A stretch of 64,000 nucleotides of DNA from Micromonospora sp. RHAY321 (GTDB taxonomy: Bacteria; Actinomycetota; Actinomycetes; Mycobacteriales; Micromonosporaceae). The DNA lies in assembly GCF_023896955.1 (NCBI RefSeq), contig NZ_JAMHIW010000005.1, forward strand, positions 310,001 through 374,000. The letters are read 5' to 3'. Under the pieces are notes generated by a model. It saw nothing but the letters and a program-made list of their open reading frames with translations. It ran no database searches and was not told the DNA's origin. Position 1 is the stretch's first letter. The number at the start of each line of letters is the position of its first letter. Of the stretch, positions 18,835-27,707 are shown one piece after another. The translations under genes and the position numbers were made by a program.

Positions 18835-19437
18835 GTGGACGCTCCGGTGATGTACCTGGTGGCGGCGGTGGTCGTACTCGCGGTGCTCGTGGTCGTGATC
18901 GTCGTGCGGTCGCGGCGGCGGGCGGCGGCCCGGCCCGCCGGGCGGCCCGCGCCCGGTCGGACAACGGAGTCGCCGCGCGGTGGCCCGCACCGCCTGGCCC
19001 CGGGCGACCGCGTGCGGATCCGCGACCGGGAGTACGCCGTGAGCGGCACGATCCGCCTGGTCGAGGGGGACTGGAGCTGGGTGCAGCACCTGCTCGACGA
19101 CGACTCCGGCACCGGGCACCGGCTCTCCGTGGAGGACGGCCTGGACCTGGAGCTGGTGCTCTGGACCGCCGAGCCGGGCGCGACCGTCACCCCGGGCGCC
19201 CCGACCATCGACCTCGGCGGCCGGCGCTACACCTGGTCCGAGACCGGGCAGGCGCGCTACACCGCCATCGGGGAGACGGGGCTGCCCTCGGCCGGAACCA
19301 TGCGGTACCACGACTACCAGTCCGGCGGCGACGCGCGGCTCTCCTTCGAGGCGTACGGCGAGGAGGGCTGGCGGGTGGCCCGCGGCGACCTGCTCGACCC
19401 CGCCGACCTGACGATCCAGCCCACCGAGGAGCGCTGA
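18835..19437 (+). CDS. DUF4178 protein with N-terminal membrane anchor
   Basis: 200 residues from GTG 18835. One transmembrane segment (about residues 5-25) is followed by a basic, Pro/Arg-rich linker and a beta-rich domain of the DUF4178 type: GDRVRIRDREYAVSGTIRL, then WSWVQHLL and RRYTWSETGQARYTAIGETG. The domain would face the cytosol. DUF4178 genes often travel with PspA-like and other membrane-stress genes, but none is adjacent here. Two membrane proteins with Pro/Gly-rich tails follow. Confidence 0.8.
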   Translation: MDAPVMYLVAAVVVLAVLVVVIVVRSRRRAAARPAGRPAPGRTTESPRGGPHRLAPGDRVRIRDREYAVSGTIRLVEGDWSWVQHLLDDDSGTGHRLSVEDGLDLELVLWTAEPGATVTPGAPTIDLGGRRYTWSETGQARYTAIGETGLPSAGTMRYHDYQSGGDARLSFEAYGEEGWRVARGDLLDPADLTIQPTEER

Positions 19438-19528
19438 GGGCGACCCGACGGGCGCGCCGGGCTCGCCGCGGCATGCCAGAGTGGCCGGTTGTCGATACGG
19501 TGTGGGCGCGATCTAGGGAAGGAGAATC

Positions 19529-20353
19529 GTGGTCGATTCCCAGAGCACGCCGGCCCGCCAGCGGCCATCCATCGTGACGATTTCCAGTTATCTGCTCTTC
19601 CTGTTCCTGGCGTGCCAGGTGGTCAGTCTGATCCTGACGCTCGCCACTGCGGGCAAGACCCGTGACGCGCTCCGTGAGGCGTACGAGGGCAGCACCGCCG
19701 AGGGCGCCGACCAGGTGGCGGACGTCTTCTACGCCATCGGCCTCGGCAGCGCCGTCCTGCTGCTGCTGCTCGCGGTCGTCCTGGGCGTGCTGGCCCTGTT
19801 CAACAACCAGGGCCGCAACGGCGCCCGGATCACCACCTGGATCGTCGGCGGCATCATGGTCTGCTGCGTGGGCGGCAGCCTGCTCAGCGGCGCGGCCGGC
19901 AGCTTCACCGGCGGTGACACCGGCGGCGACATGCCGAGTGCCGAGGAGATCCAGCGCCGGCTGGACGAGGCGTTGCCGTCGTGGCTCACCCCGGTCAGCA
20001 TCCTGCTCGGCGTGATCAGCCTGCTCGCGCTCCTCGCGGCGCTGGTCCTGCTGGCACTGCCCAAGGCCAACGAGTTCTTCCGCAAGCCCACCGCCGGCTG
20101 GGAGCCGCCGACTCCGGGCGCCAGCTACCCGGGCTACCCGCAGACCCCGGGTCAGCCCGGTTACCCGCAGGCCCCCGGCCAGCCGGGCTATCCGTCCAGC
20201 GGCGAGCCGGGCTACCCGTCGACGCCGGGACAGGCGACCGGGTCGGGTGAGCCGGGCTACCCGCCGCCGCCCTCGACCGGTCCGTCCGGCACCGACCGGC
20301 CGGACGACACGCCGCCGGCCGACCGCCCCGGGACGCCGCCGTCGACGAGTTGA
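19529..20353 (+). CDS. Four-helix membrane protein with Pro/Gly/Tyr repeats
   Basis: 274 residues from GTG 19529 (GGAAGGAG upstream). Four transmembrane segments (about 18-40, 70-92, 100-125, 150-175) lead to a long hydrophilic tail built of repeated PGYPQTPGQ-like units, probably cytosolic and disordered. The next gene encodes a paralogue of the same plan, so this is a tandem duplication. Function unknown; such proteins are annotated only as hypothetical membrane proteins in actinobacteria. Confidence 0.8.
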   Translation: MVDSQSTPARQRPSIVTISSYLLFLFLACQVVSLILTLATAGKTRDALREAYEGSTAEGADQVADVFYAIGLGSAVLLLLLAVVLGVLALFNNQGRNGARITTWIVGGIMVCCVGGSLLSGAAGSFTGGDTGGDMPSAEEIQRRLDEALPSWLTPVSILLGVISLLALLAALVLLALPKANEFFRKPTAGWEPPTPGASYPGYPQTPGQPGYPQAPGQPGYPSSGEPGYPSTPGQATGSGEPGYPPPPSTGPSGTDRPDDTPPADRPGTPPSTS

Positions 20354-20364
20354 CGATTCGATAG

Positions 20365-20429
20365 ACACGACGCCGAGGATCCCTCCGAGTAGGTTGCAAC
20401 CCGACGCCTACCGGAGGGATTCGTCGTGT
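20365..20429 (+). promoter_or_regulatory. Hairpin that would hide the 20426 ribosome-binding site
   Basis: ACACGACG (20365-20372) and ATCCCTCCG (20379-20387) can pair with CGTCGTGT (20422-20429) and CGGAGGGAT (20412-20420). The right-hand arm contains both the ribosome-binding site GGAGGG and the GTG start of the next gene, so the fold would block its translation. Internal TAGG/CCTA and GGTTGCAACC add further pairing. It could also be an attenuator between the two paralogues. Confidence 0.55.
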
Positions 20430-21091
20430 CGTACCCCGGATCGGCACCGCCCCGCCGGCCCGCCGTGGTCCTGCTGGCCTCGGCCGTGCTGCTGGTGATG
20501 GCGGTGGCCGCACTCGCGTACACCGTGGCCGACCTGGCGGTGCTGGGGCGGACGGTCGACGCGTTCCGCTCCGCCGCTCAGGGCACCTCGGCGAGCCCGC
20601 AGCAGATCGACGACGTGGTGACGCTGCTGCGGGCGTCCGCGGCACTGTCGGCGGTGGTGGCCGCGCTCTCCGCGCCGGTGCTCGTCGGCCTGGCCCTCGG
20701 GCTGCTGGCCGGTCGCTCCGGCGTCCGGGTGGCCACCTGGGTGGTCTGCGGGCTCGGCCTGCTCGCCGGGTGTTGCAGCGTGGCGGTGCTCATCGGTGAG
20801 CGGGCGGCACCGCTGCGGCTGGGCGACGGCGAGCGGGCCACGGCCGAGTTGCTGGGCCTGATCGCCGACGCGTACCCGTCGTGGTGGATCCCGTTGAACG
20901 CCGGGCTTTCCGTCGGACAGTGCCTCGGTTACCTTGTGGTAGCCACGCTGCTGACCCTGCCGGCGGCGAACGCCTGGTTCCGTCGGCACCGTCCGACGGT
21001 GCCGACCATGCCGTCCGTTCCACCCCGGTTCCCGCCCACCCCGCACCAGCCCCCGCCGGCGCCAACCGCGCCTCCGTACCCGCCCAGGTGA
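20426..21091 (+). CDS. Membrane protein, paralogue of the 19529 gene
   Basis: 221 residues from GTG 20426, with GGAGGG as ribosome-binding site. Four hydrophobic segments (about 14-36, 70-95, 100-122, 150-180) and a short Pro-rich tail give the same layout as the preceding gene: both have a loop with a Q/D-rich segment after the first helix (PQQIDDVVTLLRASAALSAV here) and end the helical part in LPAANAWFRRH (LPKANEFFRK in the paralogue). Its tail is shorter. Unknown function; the shared ending suggests a duplication that diverged. Confidence 0.8.
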   Translation: MSYPGSAPPRRPAVVLLASAVLLVMAVAALAYTVADLAVLGRTVDAFRSAAQGTSASPQQIDDVVTLLRASAALSAVVAALSAPVLVGLALGLLAGRSGVRVATWVVCGLGLLAGCCSVAVLIGERAAPLRLGDGERATAELLGLIADAYPSWWIPLNAGLSVGQCLGYLVVATLLTLPAANAWFRRHRPTVPTMPSVPPRFPPTPHQPPPAPTAPPYPPR

Positions 21092-21101
21092 GGACCAGCC
21101 C

Positions 21102-21911
21102 GTGACGCTCGACCCGACGACCGCCGAGCGACGGGCACTGATCACTGGTGCCACCGCCGGTATCGGCGCCGCGTTCACCCGCCGGCTGGCGGCCGACGGT
21201 TGGCACCTGGTGCTGGTCGCCCGGGACGCGGGCCGGCTGAGCGAACTGGCCGCCGAGCTGGGTGCCCGGTACGGCCGCGAGGTGGAGACGATCTCGGCGG
21301 ACCTGTCCACCGACGACGGCTGTGCGGCCGTGGAGCAGCGGCTCACCGAGGGCACTCCCGTGCACCTGCTCGTCAACAACGCCGGCATCAGTCTGAACAA
21401 GCCGTTCCTGCGTTCCACCGCCGAGGACGAGGCGCGCCTGCTGCGGCTCAACGTGCACGCGGTCATGCGGCTGACCATGGCGGCGCTGCGGCCGATGACC
21501 GAAAGGCGGGATGGGGCAGTGATAAATGTCTCTTCGGTCGCCGGTTTTGGCGCGGTGATGCCGGGGTCGACCTACTCGGCCAGCAAGGCGTGGGTCACCA
21601 ATTTCAGCGAGTCCGTCGGCCAGTCGACGCGCCCGTTCGGCGTCCGGGTGATGGCACTCTGCCCCGGCTACACACGCACCGAGTTCCACGAGCGGGCCGG
21701 CATCAACATGTCGAAGACACCCGAGTGGATGTGGCTGCGGGCCGAGGATGTGGTCGACGAAGCCTTGCGTGACCTGCGCAAAGGCAAGTTGGTCAGCATC
21801 CCGGCCTGGAAGTACAAAGTGGCCGTTGCCGGTCTGCGGCACGCACCGCGCCGGCTGCTCCAGGTGGTCGCCCGGGACACCCGCGGCCGGATCGGTCGCG
21901 ACGAGCGCTGA
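21102..21911 (+). CDS. Short-chain dehydrogenase/reductase (SDR)
   Basis: 269 residues from GTG 21102. Classical SDR motifs: TGATAGIG cofactor loop near the N-terminus, NNAGIS, catalytic Ser in NVSSVAGFG and the YSASK motif with catalytic Tyr and Lys. The R/D pattern after the second strand (LVARDAGRL) suggests NADPH. It is closest in style to the DltE/YqjQ-like SDRs. The start is 11 bases after the preceding membrane protein, so they may be co-transcribed. Substrate not deducible. Confidence 0.9.
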   Translation: MTLDPTTAERRALITGATAGIGAAFTRRLAADGWHLVLVARDAGRLSELAAELGARYGREVETISADLSTDDGCAAVEQRLTEGTPVHLLVNNAGISLNKPFLRSTAEDEARLLRLNVHAVMRLTMAALRPMTERRDGAVINVSSVAGFGAVMPGSTYSASKAWVTNFSESVGQSTRPFGVRVMALCPGYTRTEFHERAGINMSKTPEWMWLRAEDVVDEALRDLRKGKLVSIPAWKYKVAVAGLRHAPRRLLQVVARDTRGRIGRDER

Positions 21912-22080
21912 GCCTGCGCCAACCGGCCGGCCCGAGAGTGCCGTCGCCGGGACGTTGGCGCGCCGCAACCGGCCCGGTCGCTGAGCGTAGTCGAACATCG
22001 CCAACCGTCGGTCCCCCGGCGGGCTGATCAGGGTGGACCCCGCACGCGGCGTTCAGACTTGCGCAGTAACCTCTATCGCC

Positions 22081-22617
22081 ATGGGGGACCACGACGACCT
22101 GCGTAAATTCATTACCGACCTGGCTGTGGTCCACGGACGGGTCGTGCTCTCCTCGGGGCGCGAGGCAGACTGGTACGTCGATCTGCGGCGCGTCACGCTC
22201 CATCACCAGGCCGCTCCGTTGGTCGGTCGGGTGTTGCTTGACCTCACCGCCGACTGGGAGTTCGACGCCGTCGGCGGGCTGACCCTGGGCGCGGACCCTG
22301 TGGCGTTCTCGATGATGCATGCCGCTCCGGCCGATCGGGCACTGGACGCCTTTGTGGTGCGCAAGGCGGGCAAGGCCCACGGTCTGCAACGGCGGATCGA
22401 GGGACCGGAAGTGGCCGGCCGCCGAGTGTTGGCGGTGGAGGATACGTCCACGACGGGTGGAAGTGTGTTGACGGCGGTCGAGGCGCTTCGTGAGGCCGGG
22501 GCCGAAGTCGTGGGTGTGGCGGTTATTGTTGATCGAGGCGCCGGCGACGCGGTGCGAGCCGCCGGATTGCCGTACAGGGCGGCCTATACGTTGGCTGACC
22601 TCGGCCTTGTGGCGTAA
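22081..22617 (+). CDS. pyrE: Orotate phosphoribosyltransferase
   Basis: 178 residues from ATG 22081. The PRPP-binding motif VLAVEDTSTTGGSVL is present, and the N-terminal hood and the GGLTLGADPVAF stretch fit OPRTases of actinobacteria. It converts orotate and PRPP to OMP in pyrimidine synthesis. There is no Shine-Dalgarno sequence; a -10-like TAACCT (22067-22072) is 8 bases before ATG, so the message may be leaderless. In M. tuberculosis pyrE also lies near clpB. Confidence 0.95.
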   Translation: MGDHDDLRKFITDLAVVHGRVVLSSGREADWYVDLRRVTLHHQAAPLVGRVLLDLTADWEFDAVGGLTLGADPVAFSMMHAAPADRALDAFVVRKAGKAHGLQRRIEGPEVAGRRVLAVEDTSTTGGSVLTAVEALREAGAEVVGVAVIVDRGAGDAVRAAGLPYRAAYTLADLGLVA

Positions 22618-22674
22618 AAGTTTGCCGATTCGGATCTGCTGATATGCAGGCGGATCGATGCTGCTGGTGGAAGG

Positions 22675-23052
22675 ATGGAATACGTGGGAACTGCGTTGGC
22701 CGAAATGACTATGCCTCAGATCTCGCCGCTTGCCGGCGAGCCGATCGAACGTGCCGATGCCGAGCGTCTCGCCGGGGTCCTCAAGGCCCTCGCCGATCCC
22801 GCTCGGTTGCGGCTGCTCAGCCTGATCCAGTCGGCCCCAGAGGGCGAGGCGTGCGTCTGTGACCTGACGGCGCCGCTCGGCCTCTCTCAGCCGACGGTCA
22901 GTCACCACCTGCGTATCCTCACCGAGGCCGGCTTGCTGGAGCGGGAGAAGCGCGGTGTCTGGGCGTACTACCGGCTGGTCCCGAGTGCGATCGCGACGAT
23001 CGCCGACCTGCTGACCCCGCCGCGTAAGCGGGCCACCAAGAAGGCCCGCTGA
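22675..23052 (+). CDS. ArsR-family metal-responsive regulator
   Basis: 125 residues from ATG 22675; GTG 22684 is an alternative with better ribosome-binding spacing. A winged helix contains the alpha-3 metal-site motif ACVCDLT followed by LSQPTVSHHLRIL, the ArsR/SmtB signature, and a basic Lys/Arg tail. The two cysteines of CVC suggest thiol metal binding (As, Cd, Pb or similar). No metal transporter gene is next to it, so the target is not evident; it may be autoregulated. Confidence 0.9.
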   Translation: MEYVGTALAEMTMPQISPLAGEPIERADAERLAGVLKALADPARLRLLSLIQSAPEGEACVCDLTAPLGLSQPTVSHHLRILTEAGLLEREKRGVWAYYRLVPSAIATIADLLTPPRKRATKKAR

Positions 23053-23064
23053 AGTAGGCACTGC

Positions 23065-23089
23065 ACACCGTCCCGCGCCGGGACGGTGT
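23065..23089 (+). terminator. Terminator after the ArsR gene
   Basis: ACACCGTCCC and GGGACGGTGT are perfect 10-base arms around GCGCC, 13 bases past the stop at 23052. Confidence 0.75.
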
Positions 23090-23173
23090 CCGGTGGCGAG
23101 CCAGGGGTGGCGCCATCGGTGGGTGACACCTGCTCGTCCCCGGCCGCACCGCCGGAGGCCGGGTCCGAGATGC

Positions 23174-23208
23174 CGACGGCCGACCCCCTCACCGGGGGCC
23201 GGCCGTCG
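23174..23208 (-). terminator. Terminator after the DedA gene
   Basis: CGACGGCCG and CGGCCGTCG arms enclose an inner CCCCC/GGGGG stem, 12 bases past the DedA stop (23221) when read on the minus strand. Confidence 0.75.
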
Positions 23209-23220
23209 TCGTATCTCCCC

Positions 23221-24036
23221 TCAGCGCTCCTGACCGTGCTCCGGACGCCGACGGTCGTGCGGGTGGTCGTCGTGGTCGAACGTCTCGCGCACCGCCTCCA
23301 CCGCGCCGACGGCGCTGGCCGCCGCGACCACGGCGACCGCCTCGCCGCGCTTGCGGGCCCGCCGGTCGCGGAGGAACTCGAAGAAGATCGGCAGCACCGA
23401 GATCACGATGATCAGGGCCACCACCGGCAGGATGTAGTGGTCGATCTTGTCCCCGATGGCCTGGTAGATCTGCTCGGCCAGCAGGTAGCCGATCAGCAGG
23501 ATGCCGTCCACCCAGAGCACCGCGCCGACGATGTTCCAGAGCAGGAACTGGCGGGCCGGCATGCCCAGTGCCCCGGCAACCGGGTTGAGGAAGGTCCGCA
23601 CGATCGGGATGAAGCGCGCCAGCACCACGGCCTTCGCCGGGCCGAACTTCTGGAAGTAGTACTCGGCCTTCTCCACGTACTCCCGCTTGAAGAGCCGGGA
23701 GTTCGGCCGCTCGAACATCGGCCGCCCGTACCGGGAACCGAGCCAGTGCCCCAGCTGTGCGCCGACGATGGCGCAGATCGGGCCGCCGATCAGCAGGCCG
23801 GCCAGGGAGAGCCGGGTGCCGTCGCCGAAGATGGCGTCCGCCACCGGGGATGCGGCCACCCCGGCGAGGAACAGCAGCGAGTCCCCCGGGAAGAAGAAGC
23901 CCACCAGCAGGCCGGTCTCGGCGAAGAGGATCACCCAAACGCCGATCAGCCCGAAGGTCTGCAACAGTTCCTTGGGATCGAGCGGGTTCAGGGCGACGCT
24001 CTCCACGAGCGCGCGGGTCTTCTCAGCTGTGTCCAC
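23221..24036 (-). CDS. DedA-family membrane protein
   Basis: 271 residues from GTG 24036 (GTG 24042 also possible; no ribosome-binding site supports either). The DedA/SNARE-associated domain shows the motifs FFPGDSLLFLAG and the re-entrant FIPIVRTFLNPVAGALGMP, with six or so hydrophobic segments. The C-terminus is long, first Ala/Val-rich and then His/Asp/Arg-rich (DHDDHPHDRR). DedA proteins have been linked to undecaprenyl-phosphate flipping and membrane energetics. It is divergent from the sigma-factor gene across a 62-bp nested inverted repeat. Confidence 0.88.
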   Translation of the reverse strand: MDTAEKTRALVESVALNPLDPKELLQTFGLIGVWVILFAETGLLVGFFFPGDSLLFLAGVAASPVADAIFGDGTRLSLAGLLIGGPICAIVGAQLGHWLGSRYGRPMFERPNSRLFKREYVEKAEYYFQKFGPAKAVVLARFIPIVRTFLNPVAGALGMPARQFLLWNIVGAVLWVDGILLIGYLLAEQIYQAIGDKIDHYILPVVALIIVISVLPIFFEFLRDRRARKRGEAVAVVAAASAVGAVEAVRETFDHDDHPHDRRRPEHGQER

Positions 24037-24113
24037 GGCCACAAAGGGTACCGAAGACCCGGTCTCGTACCGCGCCGGACCGGGCCGCACCACCCCCTGG
24101 ACGTTCACCGCAG

Positions 24114-24175
24114 CGGAAGTGGACGAGCCGGAAGGTTCAGCGGTGTCTCCGCAACGTTCCGGGCGTCCACTTCCG
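24114..24175. repeat. 62-bp nested inverted repeat between dedA and sigma gene
   Basis: Outer arms CGGAAGTGGACG and CGTCCACTTCCG are perfect over 12 bases. Inside them GGAAGGTT faces AACGTTCC (one mismatch) and GCGG faces CCGC around TGTCT. The whole can fold into one long hairpin. GGAACGTT and GGAAGGTT resemble GGAAC/GTT-type elements of ECF sigma promoters, but spacing does not fit a promoter. Likely a cruciform operator or palindromic element in the divergent promoter region. Confidence 0.7.
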
Positions 24176-24204
24176 TCAACTGAGGCAGGAGCCCGGGAGG
24201 TGCA

Positions 24205-24684
24205 GTGACGTACGAGGAGTTCGCGGACACGCGGCTGGCCCCGCTGTTGCGGTACGCGGTGATGCTCACCGGTGATCCGCACCAGGCGCAGGACCTGGTG
24301 CAGGAGACGATGGTCAGGGTCCAGCTCAACTGGCGGCGGGTCGCCCGGGCCGACTCACCCGAGCGCTACGTGCGCCGCATGCTCACCAACCAGTACGTCG
24401 ACTGGCGTCGCGGCTCCTGGATGCGCCGGGTGCTGCTGCGGGGGGAAGCCGACGAGGCGGTGGCGGCGCCCGCCGACCACGCCCAGTCCGCCGTGGACCG
24501 GGACCAGATCTGGTCCTGGCTGTCGCGGCTGCCGCGCCGGCAGCGGGCCACCCTGGTGTTGCGCTACTACGAGGACCTGCCCGACGCCGAGATCGCCGAC
24601 ATCCTCGGCTGCGCCGTCGGGACCGTACGTTCGTCCATCTCCCGCGCCCTGGCCACGCTCCGGGCCGAGTACGTGGAGGCCTGA
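24205..24684 (+). CDS. SigE-family RNA polymerase sigma factor (ECF-like)
   Basis: 159 residues from GTG 24205 with GGGAGG upstream. Region 2 (DPHQAQDLVQETMVRV) and region 4 with helix-turn-helix (LPDAEIADILGCAVGTVRSS) are present, with a short linker: the SigE-family ECF group common in Streptomyces and Micromonospora. The downstream LCP-type gene starts 2 bases after its stop, and its N-terminus looks like the cytosolic part of an anti-sigma factor, so the two form a likely sigma/membrane-sensor pair. Confidence 0.93.
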   Translation: MTYEEFADTRLAPLLRYAVMLTGDPHQAQDLVQETMVRVQLNWRRVARADSPERYVRRMLTNQYVDWRRGSWMRRVLLRGEADEAVAAPADHAQSAVDRDQIWSWLSRLPRRQRATLVLRYYEDLPDAEIADILGCAVGTVRSSISRALATLRAEYVEA

Positions 24685-24686
24685 CC

Positions 24687-25745
24687 ATGATCGAGGACGA
24701 CCTGCGTGCCGCGTTCGCCCGGCACGAGCCACTGACCCCGCCGACCGGCCCGCTGCGGGCCGCGATCGACCGGTTGGCGACGGGCCGGCGGCGGCGCCGC
24801 CGACGCTGGCAGGCCGGCGGTGCCGCGTTGGCCGTGGCCGGCGTGCTGGGGATCGGGGTGCCCCTGCTCGCCCCGGAGCGCTCCGCGCCGCCGCCAACCG
24901 CCGACCTGCTCGGCGGGTCGAGCCGGCCGGTGGCGACCGGTGCGCTGAACATCCTGCTGCTCGGTCTCGACGGCGACGGGCGGGAGGCGTCACGAGCAGA
25001 CTCGGTGGTGTTGGTGCACATCCCGTCCGACCGGAGCCGCCCGTACCTGGTCTCGTTGCCGCGTGACCTGGGGGTGCCGATCCCGGGCCACGGGACCGAC
25101 AAGCTGAACGCGGCGTTCCCGTTCGGCGCCGGGTTCGACCGGCCGGACATGTCCAAGGGCTACGAGCTGACTCGACGTACGGTCGCCGAGCTGACCGGGG
25201 TCCGGGTGGACGCCGGCGTGGTGCTGACCTACCCCGGGCTGCGCAGGCTCACCGACGCGGTGGACGGCGTGCCGGTCTGTCTGCCCCAGCAGGTGCGCTC
25301 CGTCCACACCCGGCGGGTCTTCCCGGCCGGCTGTCACCGCCTCGACGGTGCCGCGTCGCTCGACCTGCTCCGCCAGCGGCGTGGGCTACCCGAGGGCAGC
25401 CTGGACCGGGACCACAACGCCCGGCTCTTCGCCGCTGGCCTGGTCCGCCAGGCCGCCAAGCAGGGTGTGCTCACCAACCCGGTACGACTCTCCACGCTGC
25501 TGGGCACCGTCGGCCCGGATCTCCTGGTGTCACCCGACCGAGCCGCAGTGCTGGACCTGATGCGGCTCGTGCCCACACTGCGATCGGTCGAGCCGAGCGG
25601 GCTCAGCCTGCCGGTCACGGAGCCCACCGGGCCGCCCTTTCACCTGCGCCCCGACCCGAAGCTCGCCCCGGAGTTCCTGACCGCGCTTCGCGAGGATCGG
25701 CTCGGCGACTGGGCGGCCCGCCACCCGGAGCGGGTCGACCGCTGA
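24687..25745 (+). CDS. LytR-CpsA-Psr protein with anti-sigma-like N-terminus
   Basis: 352 residues from ATG 24687. An N-terminal cytosolic segment (residues 1-33, IEDDLRAAFARHEPLTPPTG) resembles the start of proteins paired with SigE-family sigma factors. Then come RRRRRRR, one membrane segment (about 43-62) and an extracellular LCP domain beginning ALNILLLGLDGDGR with SRADSVVLVHI and LVSLPRDLGV. The phosphate-binding Asp and Arg residues of LCP ligases are visible (SLPRD, LRQRR). LCP enzymes attach polymers to peptidoglycan. The fusion of an anti-sigma-like tail to an LCP domain is unusual; it may transmit cell-wall state to the sigma factor. Confidence 0.85.
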   Translation: MIEDDLRAAFARHEPLTPPTGPLRAAIDRLATGRRRRRRRWQAGGAALAVAGVLGIGVPLLAPERSAPPPTADLLGGSSRPVATGALNILLLGLDGDGREASRADSVVLVHIPSDRSRPYLVSLPRDLGVPIPGHGTDKLNAAFPFGAGFDRPDMSKGYELTRRTVAELTGVRVDAGVVLTYPGLRRLTDAVDGVPVCLPQQVRSVHTRRVFPAGCHRLDGAASLDLLRQRRGLPEGSLDRDHNARLFAAGLVRQAAKQGVLTNPVRLSTLLGTVGPDLLVSPDRAAVLDLMRLVPTLRSVEPSGLSLPVTEPTGPPFHLRPDPKLAPEFLTALREDRLGDWAARHPERVDR

Positions 25746-25766
25746 CGCTCCGGCCGGGCTGCGGGG

Positions 25767-25979
25767 TCAGCGGTAGTCGTCCTCGTCTCCGCTGACCACC
25801 CGGGCCTGCTCCATGGCGTCCCAGTCGCCGACTTCCAGGCCGCGGTGCGGCTCGGCGTCGGCGTCGGCGGGGCCGACCACCGTGGCCTGCTCGACCGCGT
25901 CGGCCGGCTCCGCCTCGGGATCGCGTTCGTCCGCGTCGAGGTGGTCGCCGGGGGTGAAGTCCTCATCGGGCTGACCCAT
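25767..25979 (-). CDS. Small acidic protein, unknown
   Basis: 70 residues from ATG 25979 with GGGAGGGAC before it. It is very acidic and probably disordered, with many Asp, Glu and Ala. Two similar segments (AVEQATVVGPADAD and AMEQARVVSGDEDD) suggest an internal duplication of an EQAxVV motif. No family recognised. It converges on the LCP gene and is divergent from the PF04020 gene. Confidence 0.65.
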   Translation of the reverse strand: MGQPDEDFTPGDHLDADERDPEAEPADAVEQATVVGPADADAEPHRGLEVGDWDAMEQARVVSGDEDDYR

Positions 25980-26101
25980 CGTCCCTCCCGGGGCTCGGTG
26001 CACGGTTCCCACCCACCGTACGGGGTGTGCCGGTGCCGCGCCGGGAAGCCGAGTCGGCGGAATCAACCCTCGGCGGCGTGACCCGGTGCCAGGATGGGGC
26101 C

Positions 26102-26485
26102 GTGGGCTTCCTCATCCGGCTGGCGATCACCGCGGTCGCGTTGTGGATAACCACGCTGATCGTGCCCGGGGTCGACGTGCACGGCCGCTCGGGTGGCAAC
26201 ACCGTGCTCACGCTGATCGTGGTGGCGCTGATCTTCGGCGTGATCAACGCGGTGCTCAAACCGATCATCAGGGTGGTCGGTTGTGTCTTCTACCTGCTGA
26301 CCCTGGGCCTGTTCGCGCTGGTGGTCAACGCGCTGCTCTTCCTGCTCACCGACCGGATCGCCCGCGGGCTCGACCTGCCGTTCCAGGTGGACGGTTTCTG
26401 GGCGGCGTTCTGGGGAGCGATCGTGATGACCGTGGTCACCTGGCTGATCAGCGTCATCGTGCCGGACCGCCTGGACGACCGGTGA
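26102..26485 (+). CDS. PF04020-type small membrane protein (phage-holin-like name)
   Basis: 127 residues from GTG 26102. Four hydrophobic segments with the pattern GVDVHGRSGGNTVLTLIVV and INAVLKPIIRVV match the Mycobacterium/Streptomyces family named phage holin family protein (PF04020); it is a chromosomal membrane protein, not a phage gene. Function unknown. It is a single gene before fba. Confidence 0.82.
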   Translation: MGFLIRLAITAVALWITTLIVPGVDVHGRSGGNTVLTLIVVALIFGVINAVLKPIIRVVGCVFYLLTLGLFALVVNALLFLLTDRIARGLDLPFQVDGFWAAFWGAIVMTVVTWLISVIVPDRLDDR

Positions 26486-26628
26486 TCGGAATCTCGGCCA
26501 GCACCCGGGGCGGTTTCTCCTGCACACCTCACCTACGGGATACTGCCCGCGGAGGACAGCGCGGTCCGGCGCACCCATGAACAACAGCGGCCAGCACGGC
26601 CGAGAGTGGTAAGTAAGGAGCGTTCGAC

Positions 26629-27654
<1,026 letters not shown>

Positions 27655-27665
27655 CGACGTCCCAC

Positions 27666-27699
27666 CGACGGCCGGCTCCCCTGCAGGGGCCGGCCGTCG
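27666..27699. terminator. Bidirectional terminator between fba and LOG gene
   Basis: CGACGGCCGGC (27666-27676) and GCCGGCCGTCG (27689-27699) form an 11-bp stem, with CCCTGCAGGG inside the loop. It lies between the stops of convergent genes at 27654 and 27708. Confidence 0.8.
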
Positions 27700-27707
27700 T
27701 CGTGTCG

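Noticed and set aside
21912..22080. Gene-free gap before pyrE examined for a tRNA or riboswitch
   Set aside because: No cloverleaf or conserved riboswitch core could be drawn; only a -10-like box was seen.
23090..23170. GC-rich stretch between ArsR and DedA genes that looked like a structured RNA
   Set aside because: Apart from the two terminators no consistent fold or known riboswitch consensus was found.
26102..26485. Phage holin
   Set aside because: The family name is misleading: it is a common chromosomal membrane protein (PF04020) and no phage gene is nearby.
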